Shown here: in pieces, positions 1-7,453 of the stretch
How the letters are laid out: every line of letters begins with the position of its first letter
Position numbering within the stretch: position 1 is the stretch's first letter
DNA from: Litorimonas haliclonae
GTDB taxonomy: Bacteria; Pseudomonadota; Alphaproteobacteria; Caulobacterales; Maricaulaceae
NCBI RefSeq assembly: GCF_965138505.1
Contig: NZ_CBCSCO010000001.1
Coordinates: forward strand, 744,001 to 808,000
Direction of reading: 5' to 3'
DNA length: 64,000 nucleotides
Notes under the pieces: model-generated
The model's input: the letters and a program-made list of their open reading frames with translations, nothing else
The model's database searches: none
Told to the model about the DNA's origin: nothing
Made by a program: the position numbers and the translations under genes

Positions 1-1
1 T

Positions 2-247
2 GCTGCCCTCCCAAGTTTTGATCCGGCGACAATTGATGAGTCTCTGCTGAATGAAAATGCGGGAATTTTAGTCGCCCGAGTAGCCTATAAGTACTCCCCG
101 CTAAAACTTCTTTATATGAAGCGAGATATCACCCTGTCAGATTCCTTCGTTCTGAAACCTAGGCGTTCAGACGTAATTACCTTTGGTTCTACAGAAGGAA
201 AAAAATATACCTGTACTGGAACGGGGCGGACGGTTTCCTGCTCTTAG
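2..247 (+). CDS. TadE/TadG-like pilus assembly protein, C-terminal fragment
   Basis: This is the 3' end of a gene that enters from the left edge, reading to a TAG stop at 245-247 with about 81 codons visible. The segment contains the pattern RVAYKYSPL, followed by a short extended region with FVLKPRRSD and a terminal pair of cysteines (YTCTG, VSCS). This resembles the C-terminal half of TadE/TadG-like pseudopilins of the Flp/Tad pilus, which are membrane-anchored and exposed to the periplasm. The N-terminal membrane helix is outside the window, so the family call rests only on the tail. The gene is convergent with the phosphatase, with 21 bp between stops. Confidence 0.55.
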   Translation, partial: AALPSFDPATIDESLLNENAGILVARVAYKYSPLKLLYMKRDITLSDSFVLKPRRSDVITFGSTEGKKYTCTGTGRTVSCS

Positions 248-268
248 CTAAACTTAATTGCGCTGAGT

Positions 269-1048
269 CTATTCGAGATAATGCCCGCGAATTTTGGTGA
301 TTTGCTCATCACTCAGCCCCAGAACCTCTTTCGCATATTGGCGGAGATCGCCCATCTGCTCTAGCGCGGAAGTGAGATAGTCGGCCTTCACGCCGAACAT
401 GGGCCGCAGCGCGTCCGGATGAATCGTGCGGCCATAGCGTTTCGTGAAGGCTTTTGAGGCTGGCTCCAAAAAGCTTTCAACGTCGACCGCTTCATTGGTC
501 AATAAATAATCACTTTCAATATCTTTGGCCGGGACGCCTAAAAGTCCTTGTATCAAGGCCACCAGAGTGCCGGTCCTGTCTTTGCCTGCCGCGCAATGCA
601 CTAAAATCGCATCGCCTGTGTCGGCCATATGATGCAGTGTATCACGGAAAATATCCTGAAACCCCTTATCCCCTGCCCGCATAGAATAGGACTTCATCAT
701 ATAATTATGGGCATCCTCTGGGGTGTTGAGCTCTCGCTCCATAAAAGCTTCATGCGGAGCCGTTTTGGCGGCCTTATATTCTGGCGGGTCTATATAGGCG
801 ATAACCCGCGCTTCATCTTCCACGGGATAGCGAGAGGGCTGGCGAACGCGTTCGGGTTTATGGCGAAGATCCACAACCAGCCCAATCTCCATTTCCCCGA
901 TCAAATTAAGCTCGGAATCATCAAGACTGTTCAAATGCGCAGAGCGAAAAAGTTTGTCGCGGACGACCTTGGCCCCATCAAGGGTTTCATAATTTCCGAA
1001 GTCGCGGAAATTTAGAATGGTTTTAAAGGGTTTGACGCGGTCTTCCAT
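269..1048 (-). CDS. tyrosine-protein phosphatase (Y_phosphatase3-like)
   Basis: A cytosolic phosphatase of 259 residues. The N-terminal motif NFRDFGNY (residues 13-20) is the hallmark of the bacterial PTP/IphP-like family. The catalytic P-loop HCAAGKDRTG lies at residues 151-160, with Cys152 as the nucleophile and Arg158 as the phosphate-binding arginine. An upstream aspartate-rich stretch could supply the general acid. No signal peptide is seen. Family members act on phosphotyrosine or phosphoinositides; the substrate here cannot be told from sequence. It lies downstream of nrdB on the same strand, but a terminator separates them, so it is probably transcribed on its own. Confidence 0.85.
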   Translation of the reverse strand: MEDRVKPFKTILNFRDFGNYETLDGAKVVRDKLFRSAHLNSLDDSELNLIGEMEIGLVVDLRHKPERVRQPSRYPVEDEARVIAYIDPPEYKAAKTAPHEAFMERELNTPEDAHNYMMKSYSMRAGDKGFQDIFRDTLHHMADTGDAILVHCAAGKDRTGTLVALIQGLLGVPAKDIESDYLLTNEAVDVESFLEPASKAFTKRYGRTIHPDALRPMFGVKADYLTSALEQMGDLRQYAKEVLGLSDEQITKIRGHYLE

Positions 1049-1081
1049 ACGCTTGGAGTAGCAGGCTCAAACCGCTTTCAC

Positions 1082-1120
1082 AAAAGAAAAGACCCGCCCT
1101 GTACAGTCACAGAGCGGGCC
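1082..1120 (-). terminator. Rho-independent terminator after nrdB
   Basis: On the minus strand GGCCCGC (from 1120) pairs with GCGGGTC (to 1091), extended by a few further pairs, and is followed by TTTTCTTTT at 1090-1082. It lies about 30 bp beyond the nrdB stop, so it should end the nrdB transcript before the phosphatase gene. Confidence 0.75.
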
Positions 1121-1147
1121 TTGAAAATCTTAGATATGGAGCGGGGC

Positions 1148-2191
1148 TTAAACCGCGTCCTCAACGGCTTTTTTTGCGCGCATCTTCTCGAATTGCCCCC
1201 AAACGCCGTCATCGCCATGCCATTGGCCGCCCGTCGCGCCTTTGGAATATTCAGTCGCGCGCGCTTCAAAGAAGTTGGCATGTTCGACGCCGTTCGTAAT
1301 CTCAGTCAGCCACGGAAGCGGGTGGACTTTCGTGCCGTAAATTTTCGGCAGACCAAGCTGGTTCATGCGCCAGTCTGCGATGTAACGAATATAGGCTTTA
1401 ATATCCTCGGATGTCATGCCTTCAACCGGGCCCATTTCAAAGGCGAGGTCGATAAATTTATCCTCGAGCTTGACCACTGTCTGGCAACAATCGGCAATGT
1501 CATCGGCCACGGCAGGCGTCAGCGCGCCGGTTTCCTTGGCGAAAGTGTGGAACAGCTTAATCATCCCTTCGCAGTGGAGGCTCTCATCGCGAATAGACCA
1601 GGTCACAATCTGGCCCATGCCCTTCATTTTGTTCAGGCGCGGGAAATTCATTAACATGGCAAAAGAGGCAAAGAGCTGCAGCCCTTCGGTAAAGCCGCCA
1701 AAAACAGCCATGGATGTCAGAATATCTTTTTCCGTGTCTACACCGAATTTGCCGAGATAGTCATGTTTGGCGGCCATTTCCTCATATTCCATAAAAGCGG
1801 AAAATTCGGAATCCGGCATGCCAATCGTTTCAAGTAAAAGTGCATAGGCCGCAATATGAATGGTCTCCATATTGGAAAAAGACGCGAGCATCATGCGCAC
1901 TTCCACTGGTTTGAACAGCGGCATGTAATTTTCCATGTAATTCGCGCCAACTTCGACATCGGATTGCGTAAAGAAACGGAAAATTTGTGTCAGCAGGTTA
2001 CGCTCAACATCGGTCAAATTGGTCGACCAATCTTTCAGGTCTTCGCCCAGAGGCACCTCTTCGGGCATCCAGTGAACCTGTTGCTGTTTCTGCCAGAAGT
2101 CATAAGCCCAAGGATAGCGAAACGGCTTATAGCTGTGACTTGGCGTCAATAGCCCTGATTTCGTATCTTTCAAAAATTCCATTTTACCCAT
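1148..2191 (-). CDS. nrdB: ribonucleoside-diphosphate reductase, beta (radical) subunit
   Basis: This is the small subunit of aerobic class I ribonucleotide reductase, which houses the di-iron/tyrosyl radical cofactor used by the alpha subunit to make dNTPs. The 347 residues are typical. By alignment with the E. coli pattern, metal ligands are Asp78, Glu109, His112, Glu169, Glu203 and His206, and the radical tyrosine is Tyr116 (ETIHIAAY). The C-terminal tail (KAVEDAV) is the acidic peptide type that docks in the alpha subunit. No nrdA is adjacent in this window. Two NrdR-like boxes precede it, so repression by NrdR-(d)ATP is likely, and a terminator follows. Confidence 0.95.
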   Translation of the reverse strand: MGKMEFLKDTKSGLLTPSHSYKPFRYPWAYDFWQKQQQVHWMPEEVPLGEDLKDWSTNLTDVERNLLTQIFRFFTQSDVEVGANYMENYMPLFKPVEVRMMLASFSNMETIHIAAYALLLETIGMPDSEFSAFMEYEEMAAKHDYLGKFGVDTEKDILTSMAVFGGFTEGLQLFASFAMLMNFPRLNKMKGMGQIVTWSIRDESLHCEGMIKLFHTFAKETGALTPAVADDIADCCQTVVKLEDKFIDLAFEMGPVEGMTSEDIKAYIRYIADWRMNQLGLPKIYGTKVHPLPWLTEITNGVEHANFFEARATEYSKGATGGQWHGDDGVWGQFEKMRAKKAVEDAV

Positions 2192-2249
2192 CGCTGCGCT
2201 CTCCCTGCCGCCAATTCATGACTCTGCTCTGAGTCGGTCCCGTTCAAAA

Positions 2250-2296
2250 ATGCAATATCTTGACAGATTTGCAACATGACACACCATATATAGGGC
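2250..2296 (-). promoter_or_regulatory. tandem NrdR boxes upstream of nrdB
   Basis: The 16-mer at 2281-2296 (ACACCATATATAGGGC) matches the NrdR consensus acaCTATATATAGtgt at about 13 positions. A weaker copy at 2250-2265 (ATGCAATATCTTGACA) keeps the CxATATxTxG core. Their starts are 31 bp apart, close to three helical turns, which is the spacing known for NrdR box pairs. They lie 59-105 bp upstream of the nrdB start. The nrdR gene itself is not in the window. Confidence 0.65.
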
Positions 2297-2349
2297 GCGA
2301 CTTGAATCAATCACAAACTGGACGGAAATCTTCGCTCTCGCAATAACGC

Positions 2350-2399
2350 CCTGATTTTAACCTGAATTTTCTTGTGCAGGCTCTGTGTATAAAATCAGG
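2350..2399. repeat. 10-bp inverted repeat between nrdB and ubiB
   Basis: CCTGATTTTA at 2350-2359 is the exact reverse complement of TAAAATCAGG at 2390-2399, with a 30-base spacer. This sits in the 330-bp divergent gap 2192-2521 that also holds the NrdR boxes. It could be an operator or a loose hairpin. No T-tract makes it a good terminator. Nothing else is recognisable in the gap. Confidence 0.35.
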
Positions 2400-2521
2400 C
2401 CATATTTATAAGCGCCACATCTGGAACATTCTCAGATGAGAGGCGCGTCAAAATGGTCTGATTAGACCCTATCCGCCGCGCCGTCCCTGTCATATAAGCG
2501 GCCCATGTTAGAAGGCGTTTC

Positions 2522-4078
2522 ATGATAAAATCTGTCGCGACATTTTTCCGGCTCATGCGGACAGGGTGGGTGCTCATCCGCCACGATTCGCTCGTGCCTG
2601 TGGAATATGCGCCGCTCGTTCCTTGGCCTGTGCGCGTTGTGGGCGGAATTTCTCGCATATTTTCCATCGGAAATCGTAAAGGGAATGCAGGAGAGCGATT
2701 CGCCAGTGCGCTCGAAGATCTCGGCCCAGCCTATATTAAATTCGGTCAAATCCTGTCCACACGCGGTGATATGTTCGATCCCGAATTTGCCGAAGGCCTG
2801 TCCCGCCTGAAAGACAAAGTGCCGCCCTTCCCTATGGAAAAGGCCGAGGCCATGATCGCCCAAGAATGGGGCGTGCCTTGGACAACCCATTTGAAATCTT
2901 TGAGTGAGCCTGTCGCCGCGGCCTCGGTCGCACAGGTTCATAAAGGCGTAATGCACAGCGGCGAAACCGTTGCCGTGAAAGTCCTCCGCCCGAACATTCA
3001 GCGCCGCATGACGCGTGATATGGATGTGATACAGCTCGTGGCCGATCTGGCACACAAAGTTGTTCCGTCTCTACGGCGATTGCGTCCCAAGGATTTTGTC
3101 AAAGAAGCCCGCCGCGCGGTTATGCTGGAACTTGACCTCCGGCTCGAGGCGGCCGCGCAGTCCGAACTCACCGAAGTGTCCGAGGAAACCGGACTGTTCC
3201 GCGTGCCAACGCTGTATTGGGACTTGGTCGGGAAAAACATCCTCGTCAGCGAATGGATTGACGGGGTGTATTTCTCCTCCCCTGAAATGCTCACCAATCC
3301 GGAAATAGATCGAATTGGCCTCGCCCGGAAAGTCATTCAGAGCTTCCTCGCCTCCACCTTTAATTTCGGTGTTTTCCACGCCGACATGCATGAGGGCAAT
3401 TTGATCGTCGATAAAGACGGCAATTTGGTCCTGCTCGATTTCGGGATTCTAGGGCGTCTGGGCGAAGAGGAAATCCGGTTCGAGATTGATACGCTTTATG
3501 GGTTTTTACAGCGTGACTACTATAAAATCGCCAAAGTCCATTTCGACATTGGCTATGTCCCACCGCATCACTCTCTGGAAGAATTCGCCAGCGCTCTGCG
3601 CGCTGTGGGGGAGCCTATATTCGGTAAAAAGGCCGAAGACGTCTCCATGGCCAAAGTGCTGATGCAGCTGCTCGAAATTACCGAAATATTCGACATGGAG
3701 ATGCAGCCGCAATTAATTCTTTTGCAAAAAACCATGATGCAGGCTGAGGGCGTCGCTCGCCGCCTTGATCCGAATTTTGATATGTGGGACGCCGCGAGGC
3801 CTATAGTCGAAAAAGCCGTCCGCCGAGAACTCGGCCCTGAACGCTATATCAACGACCTCCTCGATGGATTGGAGCGCACCGGCAAAACCCTGCGCACCCT
3901 CCCCGACGCCACAGACAATATCGCGCGTCTCGCCCAAGCTTGGGCCGACGGAGACATAGACCTCTCCCCGCAAAAAGATCCTGTGGCGCCCAAAAGAAGT
4001 GTCATGAAGCCCGTCGCCTATCTGGGCGCAGGCGCGGTAATTGCCCTCGGAAGCGCCTGGGCGGCGGGGCAGTTTTAG
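2522..4078 (+). CDS. ubiB: ubiquinone biosynthesis kinase-like protein UbiB
   Basis: A 518-residue member of the ABC1/UbiB/COQ8 atypical kinase family, required for aerobic ubiquinone synthesis. It is thought to be an ATPase that handles lipid intermediates. The diagnostic KxGQ motif is present as IKFGQILSTR near residue 78. It is followed by an Ala-rich loop (AAASVAQVHKG), the ATP lysine in VAVKVLRP, and the catalytic/metal motifs FHADMHEGN and LLDFGILG around residues 287-310. The extreme C-terminus has a hydrophobic stretch (VAYLGAGAVIALGSA) fitting a membrane anchor. In many alphaproteobacteria it lies in a ubiE-ubiB-coaBC-dut cluster; here ubiE is absent but coaBC and dut follow. Confidence 0.93.
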   Translation: MIKSVATFFRLMRTGWVLIRHDSLVPVEYAPLVPWPVRVVGGISRIFSIGNRKGNAGERFASALEDLGPAYIKFGQILSTRGDMFDPEFAEGLSRLKDKVPPFPMEKAEAMIAQEWGVPWTTHLKSLSEPVAAASVAQVHKGVMHSGETVAVKVLRPNIQRRMTRDMDVIQLVADLAHKVVPSLRRLRPKDFVKEARRAVMLELDLRLEAAAQSELTEVSEETGLFRVPTLYWDLVGKNILVSEWIDGVYFSSPEMLTNPEIDRIGLARKVIQSFLASTFNFGVFHADMHEGNLIVDKDGNLVLLDFGILGRLGEEEIRFEIDTLYGFLQRDYYKIAKVHFDIGYVPPHHSLEEFASALRAVGEPIFGKKAEDVSMAKVLMQLLEITEIFDMEMQPQLILLQKTMMQAEGVARRLDPNFDMWDAARPIVEKAVRRELGPERYINDLLDGLERTGKTLRTLPDATDNIARLAQAWADGDIDLSPQKDPVAPKRSVMKPVAYLGAGAVIALGSAWAAGQF

Positions 4079-4101
4079 AAATATCTTCTCAAAAACCTCT
4101 T

Positions 4102-4138
4102 CCGTCATTGCAAGACCCCGTTCTTGCAATCCATCTCC
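4102..4138. repeat. solo copy of a palindromic repeat end
   Basis: These 37 bases are identical to 25462-25498, the left end of the inverted-repeat element described there. The core is a perfect 9-bp hairpin, ATTGCAAGA / TCTTGCAAT, with a six-base loop. It starts 23 bp after the ubiB stop, with no matching right end nearby, so it is a solo repeat. Similar GTCATTGC...GCAATCC palindromes are widespread in proteobacterial genomes. Confidence 0.8.
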
Positions 4139-4335
4139 GGGTGTTTTTGATTTTAGACGCAGGAGTTTTAGATAGCAGGTGTCGATAAATGTCCCTCAGC
4201 TCTCCAAAATTTAACCCGATTCTAGGCGCGCCGAATAAAATCCATCTTGTCAGATTTTACCAGAAGCGTATTTTTAAGGCGCGGGATATCTCGTCCCGCT
4301 ACGGGGTGTTTTCCCCTTTGACGGAAGTGATTGTC

Positions 4336-4446
4336 ATGGCAGGTAAATTTAAAACAACCGGCAAACCTACAAAAACGGCTCCGACTGAAACTAATCCGAA
4401 AAAAGGTCCAGACCATAAAGGGTCTCAACCTAAACCTAAGAAATAA
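4336..4446 (+). CDS. possible 36-residue basic peptide
   Basis: A short reading frame beginning MAGKFKTTGKPTK and ending in PKPKK. It is very rich in Lys, Thr and Pro, with no hydrophobic core. A plausible ribosome binding site (GGAAG at 4323-4327) lies about 8 bases upstream of the ATG. The frame is open further upstream to 4189, but the SD supports this start. It may be a real small disordered protein or chance; I recognise no family. The surrounding 4079-4560 gap otherwise holds only the palindromic repeat. Confidence 0.35.
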   Translation: MAGKFKTTGKPTKTAPTETNPKKGPDHKGSQPKPKK

Positions 4447-4560
4447 AACTTAGGCGACGAGGTCGCTGGGGCACGACCAAGTCAAAATAGTGCTGCTCTA
4501 TTTTCGAGCAGGTTTAGGGCGGCACATTTTTTTAAACTCACTTTCCCTTCCGATGAAAAC

Positions 4561-4953
4561 CTACCGAATAATTATATTAATTGACGGGCTTTTAACAGGC
4601 CTAGGCGCTGCGCGGCGACGTTCGAAAGAATACGCCCCGCGATTGGAAATGTGGACGACCCTTGGGCCTGCATAGGCGGGTTGGTAACGTGATCGAGAAT
4701 ACCCATTTGCGGGTTGAAACTGCCAGGCAGACGCAGGACAGATCACGGTTCGAGCGTCGCGTTTATCCTCCCTCGCGTCGCGGCGAGATGTAGTGATGCG
4801 CGCGTCCCGGCGGTCTTCCACCAAATCAGGACAAGCGGACGGCACGAAGCTCCAACTCCCTCTAACGGCCTGAGCCGGATGTCCTGGGTTCGCATGTGCT
4901 GCAACAGGAAAGAATAATAGCGCGGCGACAATTGGGGCAATTTTTAAAAACAT
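4561..4953 (-). CDS. small secreted protein of unknown function
   Basis: The 130-residue product starts with a clear signal peptide (MFLKIAPIVAALLFFPVAAHA), so the mature protein should be periplasmic or secreted. The middle is dominated by Arg/Asp repeats (DRRDAR, SRRDAR, DKRDAR), giving a charged heptad-like run that recurs three times. Two cysteines flank this section (SACPD, VICPA) and could form a disulphide. The tail is rich in Arg, Tyr and Pro. A good SD (AAGGAG) lies just before the ATG. It opposes coaBC, which starts 146 bp away on the other strand. No family recognised. Confidence 0.65.
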   Translation of the reverse strand: MFLKIAPIVAALLFFPVAAHANPGHPAQAVRGSWSFVPSACPDLVEDRRDARITTSRRDAREDKRDARTVICPASAWQFQPANGYSRSRYQPAYAGPRVVHISNRGAYSFERRRAAPRPVKSPSINIIIR

Positions 4954-5099
4954 GTCTGTCTCCTTCAGTTGATGACACAGTACAAACGTTCTGGCCCCGC
5001 AAAAACCTTCGCTTTATTTTTTAAATGAGCAGATTGTCATAATTTCTAGAAATGGTGAATTCCCTTCCCACACCTGTCCGCACCCTCTAAACTCCCTCC

Positions 5100-6323
5100 A
5101 TGACAAAACGAGTACTCCTCATTATTGGCGGCGGAATTGCGGCTTATAAATCGCTTTTCCTGATCCGGGTTCTGGCCAAGCGCGGGATTGAAAGCCGGGT
5201 TATCCTGACGCGCGGCGGGACAGAATTTGTGACGCCGCTTTCTGCCGGGGCGCTATCTGGCGACAAAGTTTATTCCGATCTTTGGGACTTAACGGATGAG
5301 GCCGAAATGGGCCATATAGAGCTGTCCCGTTCTGCTGATTTGGTTGTTGTAGCCCCAGCGACTGCCAACCTTTTAGCGCAAGCCGCCCACGGCCTTGCGG
5401 GGGATTTGGCGACCACGACATTGCTCGCGACCGACAAACGTGTCCTCTTTGCTCCGGCTATGAATGTGCGCATGTGGGAGCATCCTGCGACCCAGCGAAA
5501 TATTCAGACCCTGCGGAATGACGGCCAGCTCTTTGTTGGGCCGGATAGCGGAGCCATGGCCTGCGGCGAATTTGGCGATGGCCGCATGGCCGAGCCCGAG
5601 GCGATAGCCGACGCCATTGAAGAGGCGCTAAAGAGCAACACTCATATTGATAGAGAGAAAAAGGTTCTACCTTTGAAAGGTAAAAAAGCTCTCATCACCG
5701 CCGGGCCGACGCGCGAGCCGATTGATCCCGTGCGCTATCTCTCCAACCACTCCTCAGGAAAGCAGGGATTCGCAATTGCAGCGGCTTTGGCGGAGCTTGG
5801 CGCCGAGGTCACATTGATTTCAGGCCCCGTTCATCTGCCCTGCCCTATTGGTGTGAACCGCATTGATATAGAGACAGCAGAAGAGATGATGGGCGCCGTT
5901 CAAGACGCTCTACCGTCTGATGTTTTTATCAGCGTCGCCGCTGTTGCCGATTGGCGTCCGGCGGAATGCGCGAGTCTGAAGGTGAAAAAGGATAAGCAAA
6001 CAGACGGCCCGCCGCCGCTCATGCTCATAGAAAACCCTGACATATTAAAGACTGTATCGCATATGGAACAAGGCAGACCGGAGCTCGTTATAGGGTTCGC
6101 AGCGGAGACGAATGATGTGGTCGAGAACGCCCGCGCAAAACGTCTGCGTAAAGAATGTGACTGGATTGTCGCCAATGATGTCTCAGGAGACGTTATGGGA
6201 GGCGATCACAATGTAATGATACTGGTCACAGCTGACACAGAGACCGAATGGCCTCGACTGGACAAACAAGCGGCCGCCAGAAAACTGGCCGCAAAAATTT
6301 CGGAGGCCCTGACGGGACACTAA
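5100..6323 (+). CDS. coaBC: bifunctional phosphopantothenoylcysteine decarboxylase / phosphopantothenate-cysteine ligase
   Basis: The Dfp/CoaBC enzyme performs two steps of coenzyme A synthesis: joining 4'-phosphopantothenate to cysteine, then FMN-dependent decarboxylation. The N-terminal flavoprotein domain (about 1-185) has the glycine-rich start LLIIGGGIAAYK, the active-site His in GHIELSR, the PAMNVRMW motif and the catalytic Cys in GAMACGEFGDGRMAE. The C-terminal ligase domain (about 190-407) has ITAGPTREPIDPVR and YLSNHSSGKQG. At 407 residues it matches full-length family members. It follows ubiB and precedes dut, the usual alphaproteobacterial order. Confidence 0.95.
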   Translation: MTKRVLLIIGGGIAAYKSLFLIRVLAKRGIESRVILTRGGTEFVTPLSAGALSGDKVYSDLWDLTDEAEMGHIELSRSADLVVVAPATANLLAQAAHGLAGDLATTTLLATDKRVLFAPAMNVRMWEHPATQRNIQTLRNDGQLFVGPDSGAMACGEFGDGRMAEPEAIADAIEEALKSNTHIDREKKVLPLKGKKALITAGPTREPIDPVRYLSNHSSGKQGFAIAAALAELGAEVTLISGPVHLPCPIGVNRIDIETAEEMMGAVQDALPSDVFISVAAVADWRPAECASLKVKKDKQTDGPPPLMLIENPDILKTVSHMEQGRPELVIGFAAETNDVVENARAKRLRKECDWIVANDVSGDVMGGDHNVMILVTADTETEWPRLDKQAAARKLAAKISEALTGH

Positions 6324-6326
6324 TTG

Positions 6327-6848
6327 ATGACAACATCTACTCTGACACCTTTTACGGCAAGACGCCTCACGTCATCCTGCCTGACCCTTGGCCTATTAAC
6401 TTTTATGCCCGCCACAGCCGGAGCCGCAGAATCCACCCCTAATAATGCAAATTGCGAAATCGTTTTAACTAATCCCATTCATGACGAGAACGGTAAGGCC
6501 CGCGGTCTCGGCGCGACTTATTTTCCTGCGGATGACTTTCTGATCTCTGTGTATGAAGAAGGCACGCCGCCCATGACAGAATTCAAGGATCGACCTATTT
6601 CGGCCGTGATTTGCAAACGGTTGGACGTTATCCCAACGAAGAATGATTACTCAATTGTGGCGACAGGCATCCCCTTTAGTCTGTCTCAAAGCTTCGACAG
6701 CCGGGATTCAGATCTCGTAACGATTTATTACAAGGATGGCTCTTTCCAGAAAATCTACAAAGGCCCCGGCCTGAGCGAAGAAGCGACCACCTTGTTGGAG
6801 AAACGCCTCGCGACCTATGATAAAATGAAAGCTGGCGAAACTAAGTAA
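6327..6848 (+). CDS. periplasmic protein of unknown function
   Basis: About 173 residues, starting at ATG 6327, three bases after the coaBC stop (a TTG at 6324 is also in frame). The N-terminus is a signal-peptide-like stretch (LGLLTFMPATAGAAES), so the mature part is likely periplasmic. Two cysteines (NANCEIV, VICKR) could pair. The mid-region pattern YYKDGSFQKIYKGPG looks like a small beta structure. It probably shares a transcript with coaBC, ended by the terminator at 6855. No family recognised. Confidence 0.7.
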   Translation: MTTSTLTPFTARRLTSSCLTLGLLTFMPATAGAAESTPNNANCEIVLTNPIHDENGKARGLGATYFPADDFLISVYEEGTPPMTEFKDRPISAVICKRLDVIPTKNDYSIVATGIPFSLSQSFDSRDSDLVTIYYKDGSFQKIYKGPGLSEEATTLLEKRLATYDKMKAGETK

Positions 6849-6854
6849 ATATTT

Positions 6855-6896
6855 TAAGAGGGCCCATCGAGGCCCTCTTATTTAATGTGATTTTTT
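6855..6896 (+). terminator. Rho-independent terminator after coaBC operon
   Basis: TAAGAGGGCC (6855-6864) and GGCCCTCTTA (6871-6880) form a perfect 10-bp stem with a 6-base loop, followed by a T-rich run (TTTAATGTGATTTTTT). It lies 6 bases after the stop of the secreted-protein gene and separates it from dut. Confidence 0.85.
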
Positions 6897-6990
6897 GTCC
6901 ACGGCTGAAATTGCGCGGCCTCTGGCGGATGAGGCCCCCTTCCCCTACACCCTGAGTGTGTTTTTGGCCGTAGGCCTATAGGGGGACAAC

Positions 6991-7443
6991 ATGATCCGTA
7001 TCGAATTTAAAACGTTAGACCATTTCGAAGGTCTTAAATTACCCGCTTATGAAACTGTTCTCGCCGCCGGGGCAGACCTTCGCGCCGCAGTGCGAGACGA
7101 TGCGCCCATGACCCTTTCCCCGGGAGAGCGCGCTCTTGTGCCGACTGGTCTCTCTATGGCGCTGCCCGCCGGATATGAAGCTCAAATTCGTCCGCGTTCA
7201 GGCCTTGCTTATAAGCACGGAATTACCTGCCTAAACACGCCGGGGACCATTGACGCGGATTATCGCGGAGAGGTCAAAGTTCTGCTGATTAATTTGGGGC
7301 AAGAGGCTTTCACCATCCACCGCGGCGAACGGATCGCGCAAATGGTTATTGCGCCGATCACACAGCCTGAATTTGTCGAGGTTGATGTCTTATCCGAAAC
7401 CGCCCGCGGCGCAGGCGGCTTCGGATCAACGGGCCAAAACTAA
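6991..7443 (+). CDS. dut: deoxyuridine 5'-triphosphate nucleotidohydrolase
   Basis: A trimeric dUTPase, hydrolysing dUTP to dUMP and pyrophosphate so that uracil is kept out of DNA and dTMP synthesis is fed. All five family motifs are visible in the 150 residues: AGADLRAA (motif 1), PRSGLAYKHG (2), NTPGTIDADYRGE with the catalytic Asp and Tyr (3), RGERIAQMVI (4) and the Gly-rich C-terminal arm RGAGGFGSTG (5). The SD GGGGGA lies 5-10 bases before the ATG. The upstream terminator implies its own promoter in 6897-6990. Confidence 0.96.
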   Translation: MIRIEFKTLDHFEGLKLPAYETVLAAGADLRAAVRDDAPMTLSPGERALVPTGLSMALPAGYEAQIRPRSGLAYKHGITCLNTPGTIDADYRGEVKVLLINLGQEAFTIHRGERIAQMVIAPITQPEFVEVDVLSETARGAGGFGSTGQN

Positions 7444-7453
7444 TCGCCGCAGA

